A stretch of 64,000 nucleotides of DNA from Phytophthora sp. 'mugwort'. Taxonomy: Eukaryota > Oomycota > Peronosporomycetes > Peronosporales > Peronosporaceae. Shown here piece after piece: positions 55,021-64,000 of this stretch. Positions within the stretch are counted from its first letter, which is position 1. Each line of letters begins with the position of its first letter. The stretch spans positions 2,790,001 through 2,854,000 of the forward strand of contig JAUCEF010000014.1 of the NCBI GenBank assembly GCA_033558025.1, written 5' to 3'. Below the pieces are notes generated by a model. That model saw nothing but the letters and a program-made list of their open reading frames with translations. It searched no databases and was not told the DNA's origin. The position numbers and the translations under genes were made by a program.

Positions 55021-56403
55021 TCATTTATGCGTCTGGTTGCTGTTGTTGAGCGACGCGTCGATCGTCTTTGCGTTCGCGCGTGCACTCTCGGGGTCCTCCG
55101 ACTCACCCGGTAGCATCGAATACTGCATCTTCTTCAGCTGCAGCCCACGCATTGATCGTGGCGCAATGTATGACAGCGAACCGCCGTTGCTGGAGGCGAT
55201 CGAGGATGTGTCCGTGTCATCATCGCCATCGTCGTCTTGCTGCCTCAGCTTGGTCAATCGCTTCTTCTCGGTGATTCCAGTTTCGGTAGATGATTCGCGC
55301 CTCTCAGAGCATTTGCCGGAAGAACGACGGAGCTTAGCAGCATCCGCTGGAGGTATCGCATCGGCGTGCGCCAGCGGGTGGTGGTAGATATACATGGAGA
55401 TGATAAGTACCGTGAGCCCGCAGCCGAACTCGAGAGACGGTTGGAAGGAGAAGAAGAGCATCGAAAAGAGCATTGTGAGCATCATCGCCATAGAATGGGA
55501 ATAGACACAGGCAATGTTGTCCAAGTACTTCAGGATGAAGCCCATGCCGATGCCACCAATGCTGTTCACCGCCACCACTGCCAACGTCCACTTGTTGTAG
55601 CCGTGGAAGAAACCCTCGGAGGAAATCTCTTCGCTATCTACGAGCAAAACTCCGGCGGCGTTGAAGATGATACCAAACACGTACATTTGGATGTTTTGCC
55701 ACAGGAACGGACAGCTCGACTTCCGCTTGAAAGTCCACTCGGTAAACACACTAGCACAGGACGACATGGTGACGCCCACAAGGACCAGTAGAACGCCTAA
55801 AATCAGGTCCTGCGCGCTCTTGTCGGCGGCAGCGTCTTCCTCTGACTGCATCCCCATTCCACTGCTGCTGTCACTGCTGCTCTTCTTGGCCATCGCGTCC
55901 TCCATCTGCCGCAGGTGGTTCGATTGGCTGGTGAGCACGCCCACCACCAGCAATACAATAGCCACCTTGCGCAGCTCCGACAGCGGATGCTTGAGCACGA
56001 AGCGGAAGAGTACGGCCGTGACCACAATCTTGAGGTTCCAGAGCACGGAGAGCGTGGCCGCGTCCATGAAGCGCAGGATGACGTAGTTTAGGTTGTTGTC
56101 GATGGCATAGAGGAAAGAGGGTACGGCATAGTAGAAGGCCTCGATGGGTACGAAGCGCGTGGGCGGTGGTGTCTCCGTTGCGACAATGGCCGTGAGCATG
56201 ACAACCAGCTTGAGCACCTCAATAAGCAACGTGACGGTCGTGCTACTGTACGGGATCTTGCCGTCCTGCTTGGAGGCACTGATGCACAGGTTGCCCGAGC
56301 ACATGAGCGTCGCCACCACTAGCATGCCGGTGAGCATGCGCAGGAGCTTCATCTTGGCCAAGTCCCACAAGACCAAGTCTCTACGTGACGTCAGTTCGGA
56401 CAC
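55021..56403 (-). CDS. Second SLC35A-like nucleotide-sugar transporter
   Basis: The 460-residue ORF has a multi-span domain with PYSSTTVTLLIEVLKLVVML, YAVPSFLYAIDNNLNYVIL, SVLWNLKIVVTAVLFR and ASVFTEWTFKR. AVNSIGGIGMGFILKYLDNI completes the series, all typical of the nucleotide-sugar transporter family. A Ser-rich loop (SSSDSSSGMG) and a long hydrophilic C-terminus with Lys/Arg and Ser clusters are added. It differs in detail from the transporter at 45.2-46.4 kb and is not a recent copy. Golgi or ER location is expected. Its start is only 74 bp from the divergent EXO70 start. Confidence 0.85.
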   Translation of the reverse strand: MSELTSRRDLVLWDLAKMKLLRMLTGMLVVATLMCSGNLCISASKQDGKIPYSSTTVTLLIEVLKLVVMLTAIVATETPPPTRFVPIEAFYYAVPSFLYAIDNNLNYVILRFMDAATLSVLWNLKIVVTAVLFRFVLKHPLSELRKVAIVLLVVGVLTSQSNHLRQMEDAMAKKSSSDSSSGMGMQSEEDAAADKSAQDLILGVLLVLVGVTMSSCASVFTEWTFKRKSSCPFLWQNIQMYVFGIIFNAAGVLLVDSEEISSEGFFHGYNKWTLAVVAVNSIGGIGMGFILKYLDNIACVYSHSMAMMLTMLFSMLFFSFQPSLEFGCGLTVLIISMYIYHHPLAHADAIPPADAAKLRRSSGKCSERRESSTETGITEKKRLTKLRQQDDDGDDDTDTSSIASSNGGSLSYIAPRSMRGLQLKKMQYSMLPGESEDPESARANAKTIDASLNNSNQTHK

Positions 56404-56477
56404 AGGTCGGTTTTATTCAAAATTGACCTTTTAACTCCGTTTTAGCACAGAGCCGTCAAACAGACAACTTCAAGATC

Positions 56478-58657
56478 ATGGAAGTCTACGGGGCATACAA
56501 CGAGGGCGTCGCGCGCATCCGCGAGGCGGTACTGGAGAACAAGGTACGTCTCAATTGGAAGGTGAGCGAGACGGATACTGGGTCTGATGCCTGGCTACTA
56601 GCTGCAAATGCGGCAGGTGGAGCAGTCCCTGCTGGGCTTCCAGAAGGGCCTTCTGGGCGTGGAGAGAGAGATGTTGCCGGTCTACAAGCTCACGGAACAG
56701 CTGCGAGGCACACAAAAGAATATTGACCTGAGCGTGCAGGAGCTGCGCCAAATCAACGAGAACTTTGTGGCGGCAAACGAGGTACGGAGTCTTGATTACG
56801 AGGATAAGTCCTGGAACTAACTGCTGGTCGCTCGCGCTTTGTTGCAGCTCGCTCCGACGCTGCTGAACGGCTCCAAGTTCGAACAAGATGAGTACATTAA
56901 GGCTTTGCAGAAGTTGTTGATTGCGATCACGTTCCTGGAGGCTCATCGCTCCTACGAAGGCTCCGTCAAGGCTCTGGATCAAGCCAAGGAGCTACTCGTC
57001 CAGACGCGACGCAAATGTATGGCAGACTTTGTCAGCGTCGTGAGTGTGCTGTCGAGAGGGGGGCGAGACGTCGATGGGAGTCTGAAATGGGCTGAACCTA
57101 GCAAGCTCGACGTGTCTAGAGCTGCTCAGCTTCTGGATTGCCTGCTGGTTTCTGGTGTCGACCAGAAGGAACTCTTTCGAGAATACGGCAGGCAGCGCTT
57201 TGATGTCATTAGGATGTCCCTCGGCAAAGATCCTTCTGCGAGCTCGTTGGGCTTTGACCTGAACTCGCCCGTCACGGCCTTGGCAAAGTGTCTGAAGGAC
57301 ATTGTAGTGACTATTGAGGCCGAGAAAGAGTTGGCTGGACTCATTTACTCAAATGAGGAGCTATCCAATGGAGCATTTCGTTACTCTTCGCACCAGGTGC
57401 TGGAGTCTTGGAAGAAGGATATCGACTTCTCGTTGCGCTCGCCAAAGCAAATTGATGCTGTCAAGCTTCTGCTGGTTCACGATTTGTTACTAGCGCAGTT
57501 AGGAGCGCTCGAGTCAGCCATACTTCCTCCTCTCCTGCTACGAGACCGTGAGGGAAAGGAACTAGACGATCCTTGGGTGCTGTCGAAGGTTATGAACGCA
57601 ATTGTCACCGACCTTGCTGCAACTGCTAAGCAAAAGCTATTCAACTTTCAGTCGGACCTGTTTGAAGCTTCTGTGGACCGAACAGTCACCAGAGATGGTA
57701 ATGTTCATCCGATTGCCAGTCATGTAAGTATTTATTTCCCCTCTCTACTGCTATGTTATTGCAATACGTATATTAACGTATGAATGCGTTCGGTTTGCCA
57801 GACCCTCAATTTTCTGCGAAAGATGTGTGATCAAGCGAAGGCACTGAAGATTCTGCTTGCCAAGAACTCGGATGTAAACTTCGTCTCCTTTATTGACACG
57901 GTTGTCAGTCAGCTTATCGAGGCTCTCATATTAAAGGCCGAGCAAGTAAAGGGACGAGAGAGCTTAAAGCAGCTCTTTCTTGTAAACAACTTTGGCTACA
58001 TTGCCAATTCGCTTCCACACTGTATCCAACCTGTGGATGCAGATTTGGAGAAACAATTGCATGGCACCATTAAACCGCGTATGGAGGCCATGCGAAATGA
58101 CGCTCTGGGAGCATTCATCCATCTAAGCTACATCTCTTTCAAGGAGTATCTGAACGACCCGACTGAAACGCTGCAGTATGCGAAGGGTGGCAATGTGTTG
58201 ACTCTCGAAAGCGGCAGACTTCTGAAGGAGAAGTTTTCGGTAAGCGCGATAACCACATATTTGCAGCGTGAGTCATTGGCAATGTTGGTTTAACGCTGCG
58301 TTATTTATAGAAATTCAATGATCAGCTAGAAGAGCTCCACAAAACCCAAAGGGCATACGTCGTCGCTGAAGTTCCCATACGACAATACCTGATTCGAACT
58401 GCTATTGACACGATCATCCCAACATACAAAACATTCTACGAAAAGTATTGCGTCGCACTGCTCCACGTTTGAATGAATACCAGTGCTAATTGTCTGAATG
58501 TGTATTGTGGTATAGATACTCGATCATCCAGTTTTCCAGAAAGCACACTTCCAGATACCTCAAGTACACTCCTCAAGCAGCCCAGAGCCTTTTAAAAGAC
58601 TTGTTTTCGGGGGAGGCTTTTCCAGGAGACAAGTATAGCGAGGTCAGCTCGTCGTAA
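56478..58657 (+). CDS. EXO70: Exocyst complex subunit EXO70
   Basis: Six exons (56478-56543, 56602-56781, 56848-57723, 57802-58239, 58311-58444, 58516-58657) give 611 residues. Recognisable blocks are QLRGTQKNIDLSVQELRQI near the start and SRAAQLLDCLLVSGVDQKEL-like helices. LKQLFLVNNFGYIANSLPHC is the best-conserved EXO70 signature, and KYTPQAAQSLLKDLFSG ends the protein. EXO70 binds PI(4,5)P2 and tethers secretory vesicles to the plasma membrane, which supports tip growth in hyphae. The last donor (AA-GTATTG) was chosen because it keeps the frame into YSIIQFSRKH. Confidence 0.92.
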
Positions 58658-58666
58658 AAGGCAACA

Positions 58667-59640
58667 TCATCGAATTGGAAGTCGATGAATTGTATTAGTG
58701 GACGCTTCCGTGACTATGACGTAGTCCTCGCCGGCACTAATTACAGCAAGAAAAGAAAAATTAACATCAGGAGGCAAATACTCATGCGACCCAACGCGAA
58801 TGACTGTACCTTAGGCAGATACCTGTGATCTCTGTGCCTGGGATCTCCATCGTTCGTGTCAAAATCCCGTCCGATCCGATAATGGAGATTTTCCCGTTGC
58901 AAGTGCTTCCACCTAGCAAGAAAATAAATAAAACGAAGTGCCATTAGTTCTTCCAATGCGGCGATGCGAGATGTTGCGAGAGTGTTACCGGAAAAATCGT
59001 AATGTCCCACGTAGAGAGTCCCATCGGCCCCACAAGCAACCCCCGACGGCCCCATCCCGCCTGAAAACTGGTAGAAGACGCTCGCGTGATACGCATTACT
59101 GGGGCGTTGGTGGAGTCTCAAAATGCGGTTCTGCATGGTCTCCGCGACGAAAAGCGCGCCAGTATCTGGGGAGACCGCAACCCCCCACGGATGTGCGAGA
59201 CATTCCATCACCAGCGGACGCAGCACCTGACCGCCGCTCGGACTCGACGCAATACAGAAGACGCTTCCTCTAGGCTTCTCGAACGTCGTCTCGCCCATGG
59301 GTCCGCTATCCGTGAAGAAGAGCGTGCCGTCCGGCGCGAACGCGATGCCGTTAGGACCTCGGAAGGCTCGATCCTCGTACGCCTTGACCATCACTCCAGG
59401 CTGTGCTGAGTCGTCCACCCGAAGGATGGCTGCATGGGCGCAGTCGGCGAGGTGCAGGCGGCCTTGGTGGTCGAACTGGGCGCCGAACGGCTCTCCGCCG
59501 GAGAAGACGACTGGCATGTGAGCATCTGGGGCCTGGTACTGAAAAACCTCGCCTGTGCCTGCAGAAACATAGTGGATAGAGCCATCACTTGCCACGAACG
59601 GGCTGCAAATCTTGGCGCCGCGGCACAGGATGGCGTCCAT
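58667..59640 (-). CDS. SMP-30/gluconolactonase-like beta-propeller
   Basis: Three exons (59640-58989, 58912-58810, 58736-58667) give 274 residues. Repeats with FGAQFDHQGRLHLADCAHAA, GPNGIAFAPDGTLFFTDSG, HPWGVAVSPDTGALFVAET and GPSGVACGADGTLYVGHYDF are propeller blades. They carry the Asn/Asp/Glu pattern of SMP-30, strictosidine synthase-like and lactonase enzymes. The last exon ends VIVTEASTNTIHRLPIR. It may hydrolyse a sugar lactone, but substrate cannot be told. The stop is 9 bp from the EXO70 stop on the other strand. Confidence 0.82.
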
Positions 59641-59770
59641 GGCGAGCGTCGACGACTGCCCAAGATCGAATGTATGATGCTTTGTAAGGAATAGAATAAA
59701 CACTTTTGATTGGCAGAAAAATGAACCACTGGTTGACTGGCAGTTTGAAAGGCAACACCACAAGTGCGAG
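59641..59770. promoter_or_regulatory. 130-bp divergent promoter
   Basis: The only sequence between the start codons of the SMP-30-like and METTL6-like genes. It includes a CCACTGG/TGGCAG-rich segment; no named motif was found. Confidence 0.45.
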
Positions 59771-60855
59771 ATGAGCGGCAACAAGAACCCGACCAACAAG
59801 AAGCTGGAGGAGCTCGTGGAGAAGGCCGGCGTGGGCAAGCACGTACTGGAGGATCCAGAGTGCGTAGTGTGTGACGACGTGTGGACAGAGGACCGCGAGC
59901 GGCTCGCGCAGGAGCATTTGAGCCAGGACAAGTCCACGATCCCCGAGTTTTGGCAGAGTGCGTTAAGTTAACGCCGTTAACACCTGAGTACGTTGAACGG
60001 GGCCATTTCTGATGGTTGTTGTTGTGTATGCACTGCAGATAAATACGAAAAAGAGGCGGCCAAGAGCTGGGACAAGTTCTACAAGCGCAACTCCACCAAT
60101 TTCTACAAGGACAGACACTACTTGCATCTGGTATTCCAGGACCTCGGGGAGGCACCCAACGGTGGAGAGACGAGAACGCTGCTGGAGGTGGGGAGCGGAG
60201 TCGGAAACGCGGCGCTGCCTCTGCTGGAGATTAATCCGGCGCTCAAGATCGTGGCCATTGACTTTGCCGACTCGGCCATTGAGCTGCTAAAGGTGCGTTG
60301 GAGTGGATCTACTACTTGTCTGCGTCGCATCTGACGCTTTTTCTGTACGGGTTCTTGGGGCAGAAACAACCGTTGTACGACGAAGCTCGCGTGGCGGCCT
60401 CGGTGTGCGACATCACGAAGGATGCACTTCCTGACGCGGCGTTCGCCAATAATGGCGTGGATTTCGCGCTCTTTTTGTTCTGCCTGTCGGCGCTGCACCC
60501 AGACAAGATGAAGGACGCAGTGAAGAAGGTAGTGGCTGCGATTAAACCTGGCGGAAAAGTGTTCTTCCGTGACTATGGCCGATACGATCAGGCTCAGCTC
60601 CGCTTCCGGCCTGGCTGCAAGCTGCAAGAGAACTTTTACGTCCGTCAAGACAACACGCGGGCGTACTACTTCACGACTAAAGAGGTTGAGAAGATGTTCT
60701 CTGAAGCAGGCCTTGTCCTGGTCGAGAATGAGTACATCCGTCGTCAATACGCCAATAGACAGCAGAATGTCGTTCGCTTCCGGGTGTGGGTGCACGCTAT
60801 CTTTGAGAAGCCTCTCACCGCCGTGACAACTGCAACGGACGCAGCGCATGCTTAA
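59771..60855 (+). CDS. METTL6: METTL6-like SAM methyltransferase (tRNA m3C type)
   Basis: Three exons (59771-59957, 60039-60292, 60364-60855) give 310 residues. Features are KYEKEAAKSWDKFYKRNSTN, FYKDRHYLHLVFQDL, the SAM-binding LLEVGSGVGNAALPLLE, VAIDFADSAIELLK, VDFALFLFCLSALHPDKM and KVFFRDYGRYDQAQLRF. RFRVWVHAIFEKP closes the domain. This order is that of METTL2/6/8 and yeast Trm140, which make 3-methylcytidine at position 32 of tRNA anticodon loops. METTL6 is favoured by length and by the short N-terminus; METTL2 or METTL8 cannot be excluded. Confidence 0.88.
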
Positions 60856-61544
60856 CTGTAAGCGCTGGTAGGTAGTTGTCTTCTTCATTTGTACCGGTAC
60901 CAACAGATATATTGTGTAGACGGACGGTTGAAGAGCAGGACACTAGTCTCTCATGCCACTACTTAGGCCAGTATAATAACCAGCACATAGTTCCGGCGTT
61001 TTCTTTCTCTTAGCATAATTTAACAATGAGAGTAGGGCTAACCGTTTCTAATGTAATGCGACGAGTTTAGCGACACAACCTCTCGACCACCTTAGAACGA
61101 GAGAAAGCGCCACCACTTTAGAAGGTAGTTTTTTTTCTTAGAAGCGACAGTCAGTGGTTCCAACCACGCAACCTCTCGACCACCCGAGAGCGAAAGGACA
61201 CATCCTCCGAATCTTATGATAGTTTCAAATCCTTTCTACCACTGAGAACCCAGGTGAACTTCACCGTGGTGGTGCATGACGTCGTGGAACCTCAGCTGGA
61301 GGCAGTGAGGCTGGTGAATGTGAGGAAGGAGGTGAAGAAGGTGATGCATGACGTCCTGGGCAAGTGTGGCAAGCTGGAACCTCAGCTGAAGGCAGATTGC
61401 GTATTGGCGGATTGGCAGAACTCGGTTATGCTTCGTTGGATTGTCGTAATGGATTTGTGGTTTTGGGTTTTATCACACCATTTCTTTTTTTTGAAAATAA
61501 AGGAGAAAAAGAGATCAAAACTGAAGCGAGAAATCCTCATGCCA
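60856..61544. other. Repeat-bearing intergenic region
   Basis: No gene was seen. A 30-bp unit around CAACCTCTCGACCACC occurs twice (about 61075-61110 and 61170-61200). A 120-codon plus-strand frame (61254-61616) has no recognised domain and overlaps the pseudogene to its right. Confidence 0.4.
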
Positions 61545-62530
61545 ACTGCTCAGGAAGATTTTCTCCGTATATTTCGTGAAAAAGCTGTCCGGCATACTGA
61601 GCATCCTGCGGTTTAGGGAATTCTGAACGAAGAAGTGCATCGATGGCGACAGCTTTAGATGGAAGGCCACCGTGAATGTTACCAGATACACTGTCGTACT
61701 GGTTGAATACCCACTTCGTGTACTCATTGGGAAGTGATAGACGCCCACGACGATGATGATCTTGTTTCGGTTCGTTTGGGTGTCTTGTATTTTCGCGAAA
61801 ATTTCATTCCGCTTATGATCCAACAATTGACAAACACGACATCTTGTGCAAGTTTGTGAGACGTCATAAGGCTCCTGATCATCGCGAGTTGATTGGCGAT
61901 GGTAGCATCCTGTGCGTTGAACTTGGTTCTGAATTCATCACCCTGCGCGCTGAGCTTGTCATCCAGCGTGTTGAGCTTGTTTCTAACTTGTTCATTTTCA
62001 TCATCCAACGTGTGAAGCTTGTCATCCAGCGTGTTGAGCTTGTTTCTGAATTGTTCATTCGCCTTTATCAGTTGCTCATTCGCATCATCTTTCGCGTTCA
62101 ATCGTTCCCATATTTCGTTCATGGTGATTTCCTTAGCAGGAGGTGGCTCAGCTGGTGAAATTTGGTCCGATGAGGAAGCTTTCTCTTCTGTTTCCTGTTA
62201 TTGCTCCGTTTCGATACCAGATTCACTTGCAAGGAAGCGCTCTCGTCAGGGGGAATGATAATACGCGAAATAATTTTCGTTTCAGTGTGTTGTCGATCCA
62301 CGTCTCCATGAGCGTCTGCCGATCGACAATAGGATCGAGTGCTCCCGCTTGAAGCGACAGGTGCCAGTTGCTTCCGCGGAATTACGTTCCACTTGATTGC
62401 GAAAGTCGCGGGACTGAAGAAACTCTTCAATCTTCGGGTTGTTCCGGAAAGAAATCAATCGCACGTGGGGGTCCCGCGCTAGCACGAGACAAACTTTTCT
62501 GTCGGCACAATTGCCTCCAGCCGCCTTCAT
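61545..62530 (-). pseudogene. Broken coiled-coil gene, possibly PLV-related
   Basis: The minus strand reads ADRKVCLVLARDPHVRLISF, FLQSRDFRNQVERN, a central coiled coil with three copies of NKLNTLDDKL, then NEYTKWVFNQYDSVSGN. Direct DNA repeats at about 61940-62060 encode the coil. Frameshifts near 62310, 62130 and 61750 break it. No family was recognised, though the layout and its neighbour (a PLV remnant) suggest a mobile-element gene. Confidence 0.4.
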
Positions 62531-62873
62531 TTGAGCAAGGAATTGCCTGCTGGTTCTTTCTCCTCATCTTTTCCTTTCTTCTTTCTCGCGATAAGCTTCT
62601 TCTGAAGCCGTTGCTGCATCGCCGCTTCTCTTTTCTTTTTGCCCTTTCTGGACAGTATAGTACTGTACTTTACCGGTATTCCGCGCTATATTAATACGTG
62701 TAGTGACATGAGCCAACTAACGGTACTAAAAATACTATCTGAGGGAACACAAGTTTTCTATTAATGCAAAGCTTACATACTTACATACAGTTGTAGAATA
62801 CAAGCATGTTTTACATGTACCTCCCCTTACTATTATTTTTTACTGATATATTTGAAGTTAGTAATATACTAAG
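62531..62873. other. Intergenic AT-rich region
   Basis: 343 bp with no supported gene. It lies between the broken coiled-coil gene and the PLV remnant. Confidence 0.4.
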
Positions 62874-63021
62874 ATGGCGTACTCACCTGAACAATACCTC
62901 GCTAACAAAGCGCATTAAAGCAGCACAGAAGCGCTACTACCAGCGCACACGCGACGCTCGTTATCGTATCAAAAGAACTACGACAATAAGAAAGAGAGCA
63001 GACTCGAGCTCGCAAGCGTAA
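62874..63021 (+). pseudogene. MAYSPEQY-type small PLV protein, broken
   Basis: ATG 62874 gives MAYSPEQYLANKAH, then a stop. A second frame continues IKAAQKRYYQRTRDARYRIK. Together this parallels the intact protein at 13460-13657. Confidence 0.65.
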
Positions 63022-63130
63022 GCCAAGAACCGAACTTAACGAAACAGAAAGCGAACTTAATGGTGAAACCGAACTTAACTAGGTAATAAAACCAGTTCTC
63101 GGATATAAAGTCAAGTATAATATAGCCAAT

Positions 63131-63562
63131 GACTAGCACTGACAACACCACGCTTAAAATTTTGACCGAAGCACTTGGAGACCTTTCCCAATACCATTCA
63201 TCCGGTGGTATTGGCATTCGACAGATGAGAGGTGGATGACAAGGGGTAAGACCGAGATATATCCTCGTCCTAATGTGAACCCTAGATACTACTGTAATAC
63301 CCCAATTAAGCGACACTTTCTTCTTATCGATAAGAACCATCACTTTGTTGGCTGTGGATGTGTTAAGCTATTTGGTGGAGACTACAAAGCATGTCATGGA
63401 TGCCAACATCGTACCGAGGCAGGTACAAGTATTGCAAGGAATGCCGAGACCGTGGTCTAACATCATTTTGTGATGAGAAGCTTGGATTTGGAAAATATGG
63501 AAATCAAAAGCCTATATCACTATTAGTGGATGATGGCTACATCCACTTCCTATTTAAGTGAT
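63131..63562 (+). pseudogene. Cys-rich PLV-region ORF, broken
   Basis: Segments FLLIDKNHHFVGCGCVKLFG and ACHGCQHRT, then a frame change into KYCKECRDRGLTSFCDEKLG, suggest a zinc-binding protein. Frameshifts near 63235 and 63425 break it. There is no counterpart in the first element and no family was recognised. Confidence 0.45.
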
Positions 63563-63837
63563 ACTTTATCTGAAGCCTTTAAACAGGATTTAGCTCACAA
63601 TCTACTACCACAAAAATTGGTACCGGTATGCACCACGACAAATCCATCCAATGGATAAAGGCTAAGGCTGTTGGATATATCTTAAAACCTTAACAATCCA
63701 TACGTCAAATATCTGAATTAGTTAATTTCAGAAATTTTTGTATAGGACTATGATATAAAGTCGATCCTGATACAAGGTCCAACAATTATAAAGTCATATC
63801 TACGAAGAATAATATAGCCAAGAATATATAAGCAATA

Positions 63838-64000
63838 TGTTTGCATATGAACTCGAAGGATTAAAGAGATTAGATATTCAAGCTGTTAATGGGGTAGCAG
63901 CTACCGTGTTAAGGTACGTGATAGAACCGGTGAGCTGGTTTACGCTAGCATCTTTCACGTCCAATTAACCAGAGATTGGTAGCTAAGCAGTACAATGTTT
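63838..64000 (+). pseudogene. PLV DNA polymerase N-terminus, partial
   Basis: MFAYELEGLKRLDIQAVNG, then after a frameshift SSYRVKVRDRTGELVYASI and RLVAKQYNV. This follows the start of the polymerase at 13348 of the first element (MLPYEVEGLRRLNIPYVKW, KHYRLKVR, IVKQYKKS). It runs off the window. Confidence 0.65.

Larger units (their letters stand above)
62874..64000 (+). mobile_element. Second polinton-like virus remnant, cut by window edge
   Basis: Two genes in the same order as in the first element, on one strand, show this is PLV DNA: a MAYSPEQY-type small protein and a polymerase N-terminus. A Cys-rich ORF lies between them. Frames are broken throughout. The sequence is AT-rich like the core of the first element but clearly diverged from it. 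Confidence 0.65.

Noticed and set aside
55366..55791. 141-codon plus-strand ORF
   Set aside because: It is the antisense shadow of the second transporter, which has clear membrane spans.
61254..61616. 120-codon ORF downstream of METTL6
   Set aside because: No domain was recognised, and its 3' part overlaps the coiled-coil pseudogene on the other strand, which has better coding character.
61930..62060. Direct repeats taken as a possible CRISPR array
   Set aside because: The repeats are coding (coiled-coil heptads), lack regular unique spacers, and the genome is eukaryotic.

Overview
The window looks like nuclear DNA of a Phytophthora-like oomycete. It holds a broken Crinkler (CRN) effector gene with an LFLAK motif, Crypton-type tyrosine recombinase elements, polinton-like virus (PLV) genes, and compact housekeeping genes whose introns are mostly 45-120 bp. 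All gene calls come from reading the translations by eye; no database search was possible.

The first 25 kb is a repeat island. From left to right it contains a decayed PIF/Harbinger transposon (1-2.1 kb), a frameshifted CRN-HNH effector pseudogene (2.3-3.3 kb), a 457-bp Tc1/mariner-like MITE with TA target duplications (3.49-3.94 kb) and a Uma2-like nuclease fragment. Next comes a 13.8-kb composite element (4223-18068). Two near-identical 4.06-kb inverted arms flank PLV genes: capsid, adenain-like protease, minor virion protein, truncated protein-primed polymerase, GIY-YIG nuclease and two ExoX-C-like proteins. Each arm carries the same broken Crypton-type tyrosine recombinase, and the outer end of the arms coincides with a terminal motif shared by two solo Crypton relatives downstream (18.6-20.9 and 21.9-24.2 kb). 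tRNA-like Pol III sequences lie beside both solo copies. A short decayed eIF4G duplicate and a coiled-coil gene remnant finish the island.

From 25.3 to 60.9 kb the DNA is gene-dense. The genes are eIF4G, an AAR2-like splicing factor, a Temptin-domain secreted protein, a BAR-like coiled-coil protein, a small mitochondrial membrane protein, a FabD-type malonyl transacylase, THOC2, a multipass membrane protein, PPME1, a SLC35A-type transporter, VPS29, an AFF-domain-like nuclear protein, a CASTOR-like ACT-domain protein, a WW-DysF coiled-coil protein, a second SLC35A-like transporter, EXO70, an SMP-30-like beta-propeller and a METTL6-like methyltransferase. Functions centre on mRNA export, splicing and translation, membrane traffic (VPS29, EXO70, BAR, DysF) and Golgi sugar transport. 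Intergenic gaps can be tiny: convergent EXO70 and SMP-30 stop codons are 9 bp apart.

Beyond 60.9 kb repeats resume. There is a broken coiled-coil ORF and, running off the right edge, a second decayed PLV (62.87-64.0 kb) whose small basic protein and polymerase N-terminus match those of the first element. The window therefore pairs a gene-rich block with repeat-rich, effector-bearing edges. The most unusual object is the PLV whose inverted repeats start at a Crypton end and carry a Crypton recombinase.
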